From contig NZ_CALIIB010000108.1 of assembly GCF_938020365.1 (NCBI RefSeq), positions 1 through 15,350 on the forward strand: a stretch of 15,350 nt of DNA. The letters run 5' to 3'. The DNA comes from an uncultured Streptococcus sp. (GTDB lineage Bacteria; Bacillota; Bacilli; Lactobacillales; Streptococcaceae). The notes under the pieces were generated by a model, which saw only the letters and a program-made list of their open reading frames with translations, ran no database searches and was not told the origin of the DNA. Shown piece by piece: positions 1-6,136 of the stretch (position 1 is its first letter; every line of letters starts with the position of its first letter). Both the position numbers and the translations under genes were made by a program.

Positions 1-181
1 CAGCTTCTGACAGCCTGCGATTGCGCAAGTATTCTGCTAAAGTCATATCTGCTAGAATAGAAAAGAGCCTGCTAAAGAGAGCATAAGAATAGCCTGACAG
101 CTGCTGGAATTTCTGCAAATCCACTTCTGCGTCCAGCTTACTTTCCAGATATTCCATGGTTCGATTGAATTGATGCATCAT
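1..181 (-). CDS. AraC-family transcriptional regulator, N-terminal fragment (cut by window edge)
   Basis: Reading the minus strand from ATG at 181 gives 60 open codons to the window edge. The peptide begins MMHQFNRTMEYLESKLDAEV and continues through LQKFQQLSGYSYALFSRLFS and then MTLAEYLRNRRLSEA. This is the pattern of an AraC/XylS DNA-binding domain: a first helix-turn-helix with the 'FSRLFS...MTLAEYLRNRRL' signature. Because the HTH is at the N-terminus, the protein is probably of the type that carries a C-terminal effector-binding (GyrI-like) domain, but that part is outside the window. An AAGAGGTG ribosome binding site sits 9 bases before the ATG; a second ATG follows directly at 178. Its targets cannot be inferred. 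The 85-bp gap to the preceding gene holds no clear terminator, so read-through from the upstream CxxCxxCC gene is possible. Confidence 0.85.
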   Translation of the reverse strand, partial: MMHQFNRTMEYLESKLDAEVDLQKFQQLSGYSYALFSRLFSILADMTLAEYLRNRRLSEA

Positions 182-266
182 ATTCTTTTTCACCTCTTGA
201 CTATAGTCTAACAGATATCAGATACTTCTGCCCTAGAATTTTTGTACAAGATTTAAAGGAGGATTA

Positions 267-761
267 TTACAACCTATCCCGCAGCTTCTCCACAAAGAGA
301 TAGGCTGCTGGGCAGGTCAGGGTATTTTTGATTGTCAGATGATTAATCTGATGAATCTTCTTGCGGTCTGTGTGAGGGAACTCTCGGCAGGCCTTGGGAC
401 GGACATCGTAGATAGAGCAGAGATTGTCTCCACCTAAAAAGGGACAAGGCATGGCCTTGAAGACCTTGTCACCGTCTTCGTCCACCTGCAGAAATTCCTC
501 TTCAAAAGCCGGCAGCTTCATCTTGAAGTACTTGGCAATGCGAACAATATCGGCTTCCTTAAAGTCTGGTCCCAGCGTCTTGCAACAATTGGCGCAGGCT
601 GTACAGTCAATCTCCTCAAAGACCTCATCATGGATTTGCTGGGCAATTTTATCTAGATTTTTTGGTGGTTTTTTCTTGAGACTGGCTAAAAATTTTCGGT
701 GCTCTTTCTGCTTTTGCAAAGCCAGCTGGTGGTACTTTTCAAGGTCGATTTCTTGAGTCAT
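267..761 (-). CDS. YkgJ-type CxxCxxCC cysteine-cluster protein
   Basis: A 164-residue soluble protein of the YkgJ/CxxCxxCC family (zinc- or iron-chelating, often annotated Fe-S oxidoreductase). The signature C53-x2-C56-x2-C59-C60 is present, followed by a second set of cysteines at C106 (PCPF), C115 and C125 (CSIYDVRPKAC) and C150 (TCPA), the usual arrangement for this family. The first 50 residues are lysine-rich and helical, without a signal peptide, so it should be cytosolic. The biochemical function of the family is not firmly known; metal binding is inferred from the cysteines. The start ATG at 761 has only a weak purine-rich ribosome site (AGAAAG), but a TGATATAAT extended -10 lies 34 bases upstream and fits this start. 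It stands as a single gene between a terminator and the AraC-type gene. Confidence 0.88.
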   Translation of the reverse strand: MTQEIDLEKYHQLALQKQKEHRKFLASLKKKPPKNLDKIAQQIHDEVFEEIDCTACANCCKTLGPDFKEADIVRIAKYFKMKLPAFEEEFLQVDEDGDKVFKAMPCPFLGGDNLCSIYDVRPKACREFPHTDRKKIHQINHLTIKNTLTCPAAYLFVEKLRDRL

Positions 762-794
762 AAACTACTTTCTAATCAGTTAATTTTCGTTAGC

Positions 795-803
795 ATTATA
801 TCA
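795..803 (-). promoter_or_regulatory. Extended -10 promoter of the CxxCxxCC gene
   Basis: On the minus strand this reads TGATATAAT, a perfect TGn extension plus TATAAT -10 hexamer. The -35 region, falling in the T-run and hairpin of the preceding terminator, is poor, which is common for extended -10 promoters. Expected transcription start is near 788, about 27 bases before the ATG at 761. Confidence 0.6.
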
Positions 804-811
804 TAAATCTC

Positions 812-845
812 AAAAAAATGAGACTAGGACAAAAGTCCTAGCCTC
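812..845 (-). terminator. Rho-independent terminator after the lipoprotein gene
   Basis: Minus strand: GAGGCTAGGAC, loop TTTT, GTCCTAGTCTC (stem arms 835-845 and 820-830, one G·T pair), followed by seven Ts at 812-818 after one A. The opposite strand has no T-run after the hairpin, so it works for minus-strand transcription, i.e. the gene ending at 1007. It is the last of three hairpins in the structured intergenic element. Confidence 0.85.
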
Positions 846-994
846 TCAATTGTCTTTGGATTGTCGAGCAAGACGCAGTGGTTGAGTGGGCTCTACTACG
901 CTGATTTCATCAGCTTTTACAGCCCTACTCAACTGTGCGGAGGTGGGACGACGAAATCGAATTCTAACGAATTACCGATTTCTGTCCCACTCTC
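812..994 (-). repeat. Structured intergenic element with three hairpins (probable dispersed streptococcal repeat)
   Basis: The whole space after the lipoprotein gene is filled by inverted repeats. In transcription order: hairpin A pairs GTGGGAC (984-990 minus) with GTCCCAC (943-949 minus), with inner arms GAAATCG/CGATTTC (976-982 and 953-959) and AATTC/GAATT. Hairpin B pairs GTTGAGTAGGGCT (921-933) with AGCCCACTCAAC (881-892), with an inner GCTGAT/ATCAGC stem at 900-914. Hairpin C is the terminator at 820-845. No open reading frame or ribosome site is present. From memory it resembles an element often found downstream of genes in sanguinis/mitis-group streptococci, but copy number cannot be tested in one window, where it occurs once. 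Calling it a dispersed repeat is an inference; the structure is seen directly. Confidence 0.6.
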
Positions 995-1006
995 ATTTAC
1001 TTTGTT

Positions 1007-1651
1007 TTAAATATTGTTAGTTGGGCCTTTTTCATCAAGGCTCCATGTTTCTTCTATGTATGAGATGACAGAAGCCAGAGTTTTTCGGTCGCCTTCAAAA
1101 GAGATCAAATACACTTTGTCGTCTTTTTGGAAAACCCAAGAAACAACTAGTTGCCCTGATTTCATAATTACATTCAGTTGGAAAGCTTCATTGCCAGAAA
1201 CAGTGGATTTTGCTCCCCACATTTTTTCTACATCTTTATTATCATTCCAACTATAGGCCAGTCGCTGGGCAATTAACTCAGCATTGAAAGTTTCTCCATC
1301 TTGGACATGAGCTTTTTCTCTAGTATAGCCATTCATGGTAACGATATTATAAGCTGAGCCATCCGTGAACTGAACGCTGTCGCCACCATCTAGGTCGGTG
1401 AACTTGATCCAATTACTTGGAATATCGATATAGCCGTAATCAGCCGAGCCAATGCGTTTAGTCTCGGTTGTAGTGGAAACATCTTTGTCACTAGCTTTAT
1501 CAGATTTGCTGCTATCTTTTTGAGAAACTTGACTAGTTGTACTACTAGAAGTAGACGATTTCCGATTACCATAATTTTTAATAAGGCCACAAGAAGCCAG
1601 AGACAGACCAACCAAAACTGTCAAGAAACTAAGAAAATATTTTTTTGCCAT
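1007..1651 (-). CDS. Small lipoprotein of unknown function
   Basis: A 214-residue predicted lipoprotein. Residues 1-20 form a signal peptide (K3-K4, then a hydrophobic stretch) ending in the lipobox LASC with the modifiable cysteine at C21. After it comes a low-complexity Ser/Thr/Lys linker to about residue 65, as in many surface lipoproteins that extend through the wall. The folded part (about 66-206) contains the pattern DYGYIDIPSNWIKF early and VYLISFEGDR near the end, resembling small PsbP-like extracytoplasmic domains; that resemblance is only an impression. It should be lipidated and then processed by the LspA encoded in this same window. Start: ATG 1651 with AAAAAGGAG seven bases upstream. 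It is a single gene, separated from lepA by 177 bp and followed by a terminator. I do not recognise a specific function. Confidence 0.85.
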   Translation of the reverse strand: MAKKYFLSFLTVLVGLSLASCGLIKNYGNRKSSTSSSTTSQVSQKDSSKSDKASDKDVSTTTETKRIGSADYGYIDIPSNWIKFTDLDGGDSVQFTDGSAYNIVTMNGYTREKAHVQDGETFNAELIAQRLAYSWNDNKDVEKMWGAKSTVSGNEAFQLNVIMKSGQLVVSWVFQKDDKVYLISFEGDRKTLASVISYIEETWSLDEKGPTNNI

Positions 1652-1707
1652 AACAAATCTCCTTTTTAGACTACATGAGCCCGAACTATCTAGATTTCCA
1701 TACTATC

Positions 1708-1736
1708 GAAACATTATAGATAACATAGAACGTTTC
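1708..1736. promoter_or_regulatory. Imperfect 29-bp palindrome upstream of the lipoprotein gene (possible operator/promoter)
   Basis: The outer arms are GAAAC (1708-1712) and GTTTC (1732-1736). Moving inward, TT pairs with AA and TA with TA at matched positions, so 9 of the 14 arm positions pair outright, centred on 1722. On the minus strand the sequence includes TATAAT preceded by TTGAAA, but the two are only 14 bases apart, so the hexamers do not form a standard promoter pair. It lies 57-85 bp before the ATG at 1651. It could be a repressor site overlapping a promoter. No named regulator motif matches: a CcpA cre site was considered and does not fit. Confidence 0.35.
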
Positions 1737-1810
1737 AAGATTGCTTCTCTATTTTATTTTCAGGAACTGATCGACTTTTTTCCTTCACTTTGTAATGCTG
1801 AACTCAGGCA

Positions 1811-1833
1811 AATAAAGTCCACCGAACTTTATT
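1811..1833 (-). terminator. Weak AT-rich hairpin overlapping the lepA stop codon
   Basis: Arms AATAAAGT (1811-1818) and ACTTTATT (1826-1833) form an 8-bp stem with a 7-base loop, and the lepA TAA (1829-1831) is inside one arm. It is followed on the minus strand by TTGCC rather than a long U-tract, so termination here would be inefficient. No better lepA terminator is visible before the lipoprotein gene. Confidence 0.35.
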
Positions 1834-3652
1834 CCTCATCCATACTAAGGACGCTGAGGAAGGCCTCTTGTGGGACTTCGACAGATCCGATCGCTTTCAT
1901 CCGTTTTTTACCGGCTTTTTGTTTTTCTAGAAGTTTGCGCTTCCGAGAAACGTCACCACCATAACACTTGGCCAAGACATTCTTACGCAGAGCCTTGATG
2001 TCTGTACGAGCCACGATTTTCTGTCCGATAGCGGCTTGAATAGGTACTTCAAACTGCTGACGAGGAATGATTTTCTTGAGCTTGTCTACAATCAGCTTAC
2101 CGCGCTCATAAGCAAATTCCTTGTGAACAATGAAGCTGAGAGCATCAACCTTGTCGCCATTGAGGAGAATATCCATCTTAACCAGCTTGGACGAGCGATA
2201 CTCAGAGATTTCGTAGTCAAAGCTAGCATAGCCACGAGTAGAGGACTTGAGCTTATCAAAGAAGTCAAAGACAATTTCAGCAAGCGGAATTTGATAGATG
2301 ACATTGACCCGATTATCATCGATATAGTCCATTGTTACAAAGTCGCCGCGCTTGCGCTGAGCCAACTCCATCACCGCTCCGACAAATTCCTGTGGCACCA
2401 TAATCTGCGCCTTGACATAAGGCTCCTCAATAGAGTCTATCTTGGTCGGATCCGGAAACTCACTCGGATTAGAGACATCAATGGCTTCACCATCTGTCAG
2501 ATTAACCTTATAGATAACAGACGGAGCCGTCATGATTAGATCAATATTAAACTCCCGCTCCAAACGCTCCTGAATGACATCCATGTGCAGCAAGCCCAAG
2601 AAGCCACAACGGAAACCAAACCCAAGCGCCTGTGATGTTTCTGGTTCAAATTGCAGACTAGCATCGTTTAGCTGGAGTTTTTCGAGAGCCTCACGTAGGT
2701 CATTGTATTTATTAGACTCGATCGGATAAAGACCCGCAAATACCATCGGGTTCATCTGCTTGTAACCGTCTAGTGGCTCAGATGCTGGATTGTTCGCCAA
2801 GGTTACTGTGTCTCCGACCCGGGTATCCTGCACCGTCTTGATAGAGGCTGCGATATAGCCAACATCCCCTGTCGCTAGGAAATCACGTCCAATAGCTTTC
2901 GGTGTAAAGATACCGACCTCAGTTACGTCAAAGTTCTTGCCATTACTCATGAGCTGAATGGTGTCTCCCGGCTTGACCACACCGTCCATCACCCGCACTT
3001 GCAGGATTACCCCACGATAGGCATCGTAGACTGAGTCAAAAATCAAGGCCTTGAGCGGTGCTTCTACATTTCCAGTCGGTGCTGGAACTTTCTCCACTAT
3101 TTGTTCGAGGATTTCTTCAATTCCGATGCCAGCCTTGGCAGAAGCCAATACGGCTTCGCTAGCATCCAGACCAATCACATCTTCAATCTCTGCCCGCACC
3201 CGCTCTGGATCCGCAGCTGGCAGGTCAATCTTATTGATAACCGGCAGGATTTCCAAGTCATTGTCCAGCGCTAGATAGACATTAGCAAGAGTCTGAGCCT
3301 CAATCCCTTGGGCCGCATCAACCACCAAAATGGCACCTTCACAGGCCGCAAGAGAACGCGATACTTCATAGGTAAAGTCCACATGTCCCGGCGTGTCAAT
3401 CAAGTGGAAGATATAGGTCTCCCCGTCCTTGGCAGTATAATTGAGCTCGATAGCATTAAGCTTAATGGTGATGCCACGCTCCCGCTCCAAGTCCATGCTG
3501 TCCAAGAGTTGGGCCTGCATTTCCCGGCTGGAAACCGTCTCAGTCGCCTCCAAAATTCGGTCAGCCAAGGTTGATTTCCCATGGTCAATGTGGGCAATGA
3601 TGGAGAAATTGCGAATCTTCTCCTGACGTTTTTTCAAATCTTCTAAATTCAT
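1829..3652 (-). CDS. lepA: Elongation factor 4 (LepA), back-translocating ribosomal GTPase
   Basis: LepA/EF4 is a translational GTPase that binds stalled or mistranslocated ribosomes. Motifs in the 607-residue product: G1 AHIDHGKS (20-27), the RGITIK switch I segment (59-64), G3 DTPGH (86-90) and G4 NKID (140-143), then domain II, the EF-G-like domains III and V, and the LepA-specific C-terminal domain with KCYGGDVSRKRKLLEKQK near the end. Full family length with no internal break. An in-frame ATG three codons upstream (3661) gives 610 residues, but the AAAGGA ribosome site ends directly before it. From ATG 3652 the site is 8 bases away and the protein begins MNLEDLKKRQ as in relatives, so 3652 is preferred. 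Monocistronic: own extended -10 promoter upstream and a terminator between it and rluD. Confidence 0.97.
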   Translation of the reverse strand: MNLEDLKKRQEKIRNFSIIAHIDHGKSTLADRILEATETVSSREMQAQLLDSMDLERERGITIKLNAIELNYTAKDGETYIFHLIDTPGHVDFTYEVSRSLAACEGAILVVDAAQGIEAQTLANVYLALDNDLEILPVINKIDLPAADPERVRAEIEDVIGLDASEAVLASAKAGIGIEEILEQIVEKVPAPTGNVEAPLKALIFDSVYDAYRGVILQVRVMDGVVKPGDTIQLMSNGKNFDVTEVGIFTPKAIGRDFLATGDVGYIAASIKTVQDTRVGDTVTLANNPASEPLDGYKQMNPMVFAGLYPIESNKYNDLREALEKLQLNDASLQFEPETSQALGFGFRCGFLGLLHMDVIQERLEREFNIDLIMTAPSVIYKVNLTDGEAIDVSNPSEFPDPTKIDSIEEPYVKAQIMVPQEFVGAVMELAQRKRGDFVTMDYIDDNRVNVIYQIPLAEIVFDFFDKLKSSTRGYASFDYEISEYRSSKLVKMDILLNGDKVDALSFIVHKEFAYERGKLIVDKLKKIIPRQQFEVPIQAAIGQKIVARTDIKALRKNVLAKCYGGDVSRKRKLLEKQKAGKKRMKAIGSVEVPQEAFLSVLSMDEE

Positions 3653-3681
3653 TTTTCTCATCCTTTTAGGGTATTCTATTT

Positions 3682-3690
3682 ATTATATCA
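3682..3690 (-). promoter_or_regulatory. Extended -10 promoter of lepA
   Basis: Minus-strand TGATATAAT, a perfect extended -10, lies 30 bases before the lepA ATG at 3652. The position 17 bases upstream is TTTTTA, a weak -35 that is part of the U-tract of the rluD terminator. The 5' leader would be about 20 bases, ending in AAAGGA. Confidence 0.7.
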
Positions 3691-3700
3691 TGATTTGTCG

Positions 3701-3731
3701 AAAATAAAAACGACTGTAACCAAGACAGTCG
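3701..3731 (-). terminator. Rho-independent terminator of the cpsY-lspA-rluD operon
   Basis: Minus strand: CGACTGT (3725-3731), 7-base loop, ACAGTCG (3711-3717), then TTTTTATTTT (3701-3710). It is a perfect 7-bp stem with a U-rich tail, located 45 bp after the rluD stop, and the tail runs straight into the lepA promoter. Confidence 0.88.
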
Positions 3732-3775
3732 ACTTAATTTCCCATTTATCTAGAGTCTCATACATTCGGAGACGA

Positions 3776-4678
3776 TTAGTCATGGGCTTTTCTGAGTTTT
3801 TCAAGAGTTTCTAGGAAAATAGCTGGCGCTTCAGCCGTAAATTCTAGCACTTCGCCAGTCCGAGGATGGGTGAAGCCCAGTGTTCGCGCGTGCAAAAATT
3901 GACCATGGCCCTTCAGGGTCTTACGAGGTCCATAGAACTCATCTCCAGCGACTGGATGACCGATATAAGCCATGTGGACACGGATTTGATGCGTCCGCCC
4001 CGTCTCCAGCTGCAGCTCAACCAAGGTATAGTCCCCAAAACGTTCCAAGACTTGGAAACGTGTCAGAGCGGGTTTTCCCTTGGCTGTAACCGCCTGTTTC
4101 TTGCGGTCTTTTTCACTACGACCAATCGGCGCCTCAATCACTCCGCGGTCATTAGGTAGATTGCCATGGACAATCGCCCAGTATTTACGCAGGGATTTCT
4201 TATCCTTAAGCTCATCTGCAAGTGCCAGATGGGCTTGGTCATTCTTGGCAATCATCAAAAGGCCAGAAGTGTCCTTATCAATCCGATGGACAATCCCTGG
4301 GCGCAACACACCATTGATGCCAGAGAGATCTTTGATGTGGTACATGAGGGCATTGACCAGAGTACCGCTGGTATGGCCAGCTGACGGGTGAACCACCATG
4401 CCTTGAGGCTTGTTGACGACAGCAACATCCTCATCCTGATAGACGATTTCTAGCGGAAGATCCTCTGCCACATACTCAACCACTTCTGGCTCAGGTACTT
4501 CATAGGAAATGACATCGCCCTCTTTGACAGCATACTTGGCTTTTTTCGCCTCTCCATTAACCAAAATCTGGCCATTTTTTATCTGCTCATTGGCTAAACC
4601 ACGGGACAGCTCTGTCAGATCAGCCACTGTCTTGTCCAAACGCAGGCCTGCGGCAGTTGCATCAATTTTCAATTCCAT
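3776..4678 (-). CDS. rluD: RluD-type 23S rRNA pseudouridine synthase
   Basis: A 300-residue RluA-family pseudouridine synthase. An N-terminal S4-like RNA-binding domain spans about 10-60 (RLDKTVADLT... GQILVNGE). The catalytic domain has the motif HRIDKDTSG at 131-139, in which D134 is the expected nucleophile, then the GKPALTRF segment and ETGRTHQIRVH (225-235), which builds the active site. By family it isomerises specific uridines in the 23S rRNA helix 69 region or a related RNA. RluD versus another RluA-family member cannot be settled without target data, but the lspA-rluD pairing is typical of streptococci. Its ATG at 4678 overlaps the end of lspA by 17 bp, with a strong GAAGGAAG site six bases upstream, inside lspA, suggesting coupled translation. 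Confidence 0.92.
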   Translation of the reverse strand: MELKIDATAAGLRLDKTVADLTELSRGLANEQIKNGQILVNGEAKKAKYAVKEGDVISYEVPEPEVVEYVAEDLPLEIVYQDEDVAVVNKPQGMVVHPSAGHTSGTLVNALMYHIKDLSGINGVLRPGIVHRIDKDTSGLLMIAKNDQAHLALADELKDKKSLRKYWAIVHGNLPNDRGVIEAPIGRSEKDRKKQAVTAKGKPALTRFQVLERFGDYTLVELQLETGRTHQIRVHMAYIGHPVAGDEFYGPRKTLKGHGQFLHARTLGFTHPRTGEVLEFTAEAPAIFLETLEKLRKAHD

Positions 4679-5129
4679 TTGTTTCTTCCTTCAAAATTAC
4701 CAGTAATAAAATCGCTACTCCAACAGTCAGGTACATATCCGCTACGTTAAAAATAGCAAAATTGACAAAATCCAACTGGAACATATCTACTACAAATCCT
4801 TGCTGGATCCGGTCAATGAAATTGCCCAATCCACCAGCAATAATTAGAATGAGTCCCGTCAGCATCCACTTGGAAGCTTGGATATTTTTAATCAAATACC
4901 AAACAGCAACTCCAATCACGATACAAGTTATCAGAGCGAAAAACCACTGCTGATTTTCCAAGATAGAAAAGGCTGCACCAGTATTTCTCAGATAGGTTAA
5001 ACTGACGATCTTAGGAATAAACTTTCTGACCTGCCCCAAAGAAAAATTGGAAACAATATAATACTTGACTGCCTGATCAAGAGCAATCAAAAGAATAACT
5101 AAAAAAGGAATCGCAATTTTACGTTTCAT
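4662..5129 (-). CDS. lspA: Lipoprotein signal peptidase (signal peptidase II)
   Basis: A 155-residue integral membrane aspartic protease that removes signal peptides from diacylglyceryl-modified prolipoproteins. Four hydrophobic helices are visible at about 5-22, 62-80, 88-106 and 131-147. Family motifs: DQAVKYY (18-24), RNTGAAFS (48-55), GGLGNFIDR with D106, VVDM with D115, and FNVADMYLT with D131. The catalytic aspartate pair lies among these last motifs. Length is normal. The start overlaps the end of the LysR gene by four bases (ATGA, 5126-5129), with only a modest AAGAGAAG site, so translation is probably coupled. The lipoprotein encoded at 1007-1651 is a likely client. Confidence 0.96.
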   Translation of the reverse strand: MKRKIAIPFLVILLIALDQAVKYYIVSNFSLGQVRKFIPKIVSLTYLRNTGAAFSILENQQWFFALITCIVIGVAVWYLIKNIQASKWMLTGLILIIAGGLGNFIDRIQQGFVVDMFQLDFVNFAIFNVADMYLTVGVAILLLVILKEETNGIEN

Positions 5130-6034
5130 ACTTCTCTTTTCTGTGCAAAATATTCTTTCATAACAGCTACAAAGGCTTCTCCAACCTGACTCAAGTCCAC
5201 GTCTTCCCGCTTGACATAAACCATACGATTATCCAAATTGTCTCGGAGCTTAATGACAGTGATCCCATTGACACTATTGCTGTCCAAGAAACCGGAGCCC
5301 GTTGCATAAGCATCCGTCCGCTCCAAAATCCCATTCAGCGTAGCTCGGTCCGTCACATTAAACATCTGGGAGCTGGCACTGGTATCGACAAAATTCTCTG
5401 AATAATAGAGATACTCGTCCTTTTCCTGAGTGAAGCGAACCGTCGGCAAATCTGCCAAATCTTCCATGACCAGCTCTTCCTTTTGAGTCAGAGGATGGTC
5501 TTCCCGCAAATAAATGTGGGTCTGGAAAGGAATTAGCTCAATGACCTCCAAGCCGAGCTTCTCCACCCGCTGCATAATGCCCTTGCTATTCTGACTATTG
5601 AGATAAATAATCCCAATCTCACTGTGACCTTGGGCCACTTCGTCCAAAATCTGCACCGTTGTTGATTCAAAAATCCGGAAATTCTTATATTCTGGATACT
5701 TTTGAGAAAACTCCGTAATCAACGGCGGCAAAAAGTCATAGTGCTGGCTGGCAATGGAAAATTCATCCTTTTCCTCTTCAGGATTGGCATACTGATTTTG
5801 AAAAACATCAAATCCTTTGACCAATTCCTGAGCTCTCTCGTAAAATTCCATACCACGGCGGGTCAAGAAGGTTCCACTACTGGTTCGACGAAAAACTTTA
5901 AATCCCAGCTCCTTTTCCAAATCTCGCACCGCGATAGATAGACTGGGCTGGCTGACATACATCTTTTCTGCTGCTTCGCGGAAAGTTCCGCTGTTGGCAA
6001 TAGCCACTACATAACGCAATTGTTGAATATTCAT
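5126..6034 (-). CDS. cpsY: CpsY/MtaR-like LysR-family transcriptional regulator
   Basis: A 302-residue LysR-type regulator. The winged HTH covers residues 1-60 (MNIQQLRYVVAIANSGTFRE, then VSQPSLSIAVRDLEKELG), followed by a linker helix and a co-inducer domain from about 91 to 295 containing EIGIIYLNSQ, RFTQEKDEYLYYSE and NVTDRATLNGIL. It closely resembles the streptococcal CpsY/MtaR regulators, which have been linked to methionine/cysteine metabolism and transport and to capsule or surface phenotypes. The symbol follows that resemblance from memory; mtaR or metR are alternative names in other species. Start ATG 6034 has AAAGGA seven bases upstream. It is the first gene of an operon with lspA and rluD. 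LysR regulators often act on a divergent neighbour, but the gene upstream here is co-oriented, so its targets are probably elsewhere plus its own promoter. Confidence 0.88.
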   Translation of the reverse strand: MNIQQLRYVVAIANSGTFREAAEKMYVSQPSLSIAVRDLEKELGFKVFRRTSSGTFLTRRGMEFYERAQELVKGFDVFQNQYANPEEEKDEFSIASQHYDFLPPLITEFSQKYPEYKNFRIFESTTVQILDEVAQGHSEIGIIYLNSQNSKGIMQRVEKLGLEVIELIPFQTHIYLREDHPLTQKEELVMEDLADLPTVRFTQEKDEYLYYSENFVDTSASSQMFNVTDRATLNGILERTDAYATGSGFLDSNSVNGITVIKLRDNLDNRMVYVKREDVDLSQVGEAFVAVMKEYFAQKREV

Positions 6035-6061
6035 ATCTTTTTCCTTTAAAAAATACTCCTA

Positions 6062-6089
6062 ATTATACCACAAAATCAGCCTTCCTCAA
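6062..6089 (-). promoter_or_regulatory. Promoter of the cpsY-lspA-rluD operon
   Basis: Minus strand: -35 TTGAGG (6084-6089), 16-base spacer, -10 TATAAT (6062-6067) with a TGG extension (TGGTATAAT). It lies 28 bases before the cpsY start. A short TTTCC-AAAA-GGAAA hairpin or dyad at 6104-6117 sits just upstream of the -35 and could be an operator half, though it is short. Confidence 0.75.
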
Positions 6090-6136
6090 AGGTAGGCAGC
6101 GACTTTCCTTTTGGAAATACATCTCTGAAATCTGCA

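Noticed and set aside
182..266. Promoter for the AraC-family gene
   Set aside because: TTGTAC and several TATxxT-like hexamers occur, but none is paired at 16-18 bases and no extended -10 is present, so no specific promoter is called.
424..756. 110-codon plus-strand frame opposite the CxxCxxCC gene
   Set aside because: The minus-strand frame carries the intact cysteine signature; the plus-strand one is its shadow.
1722..1740. CcpA catabolite-response (cre) site near TTGAAACGTT
   Set aside because: The central CG is one base out of register with the cre consensus and the second half-site is absent.
2036..2539. 167-codon open frame on the plus strand inside lepA
   Set aside because: It is fully antisense to conserved LepA sequence, has no ribosome site or recognisable domain, and the composition is that of a reversed coding frame.
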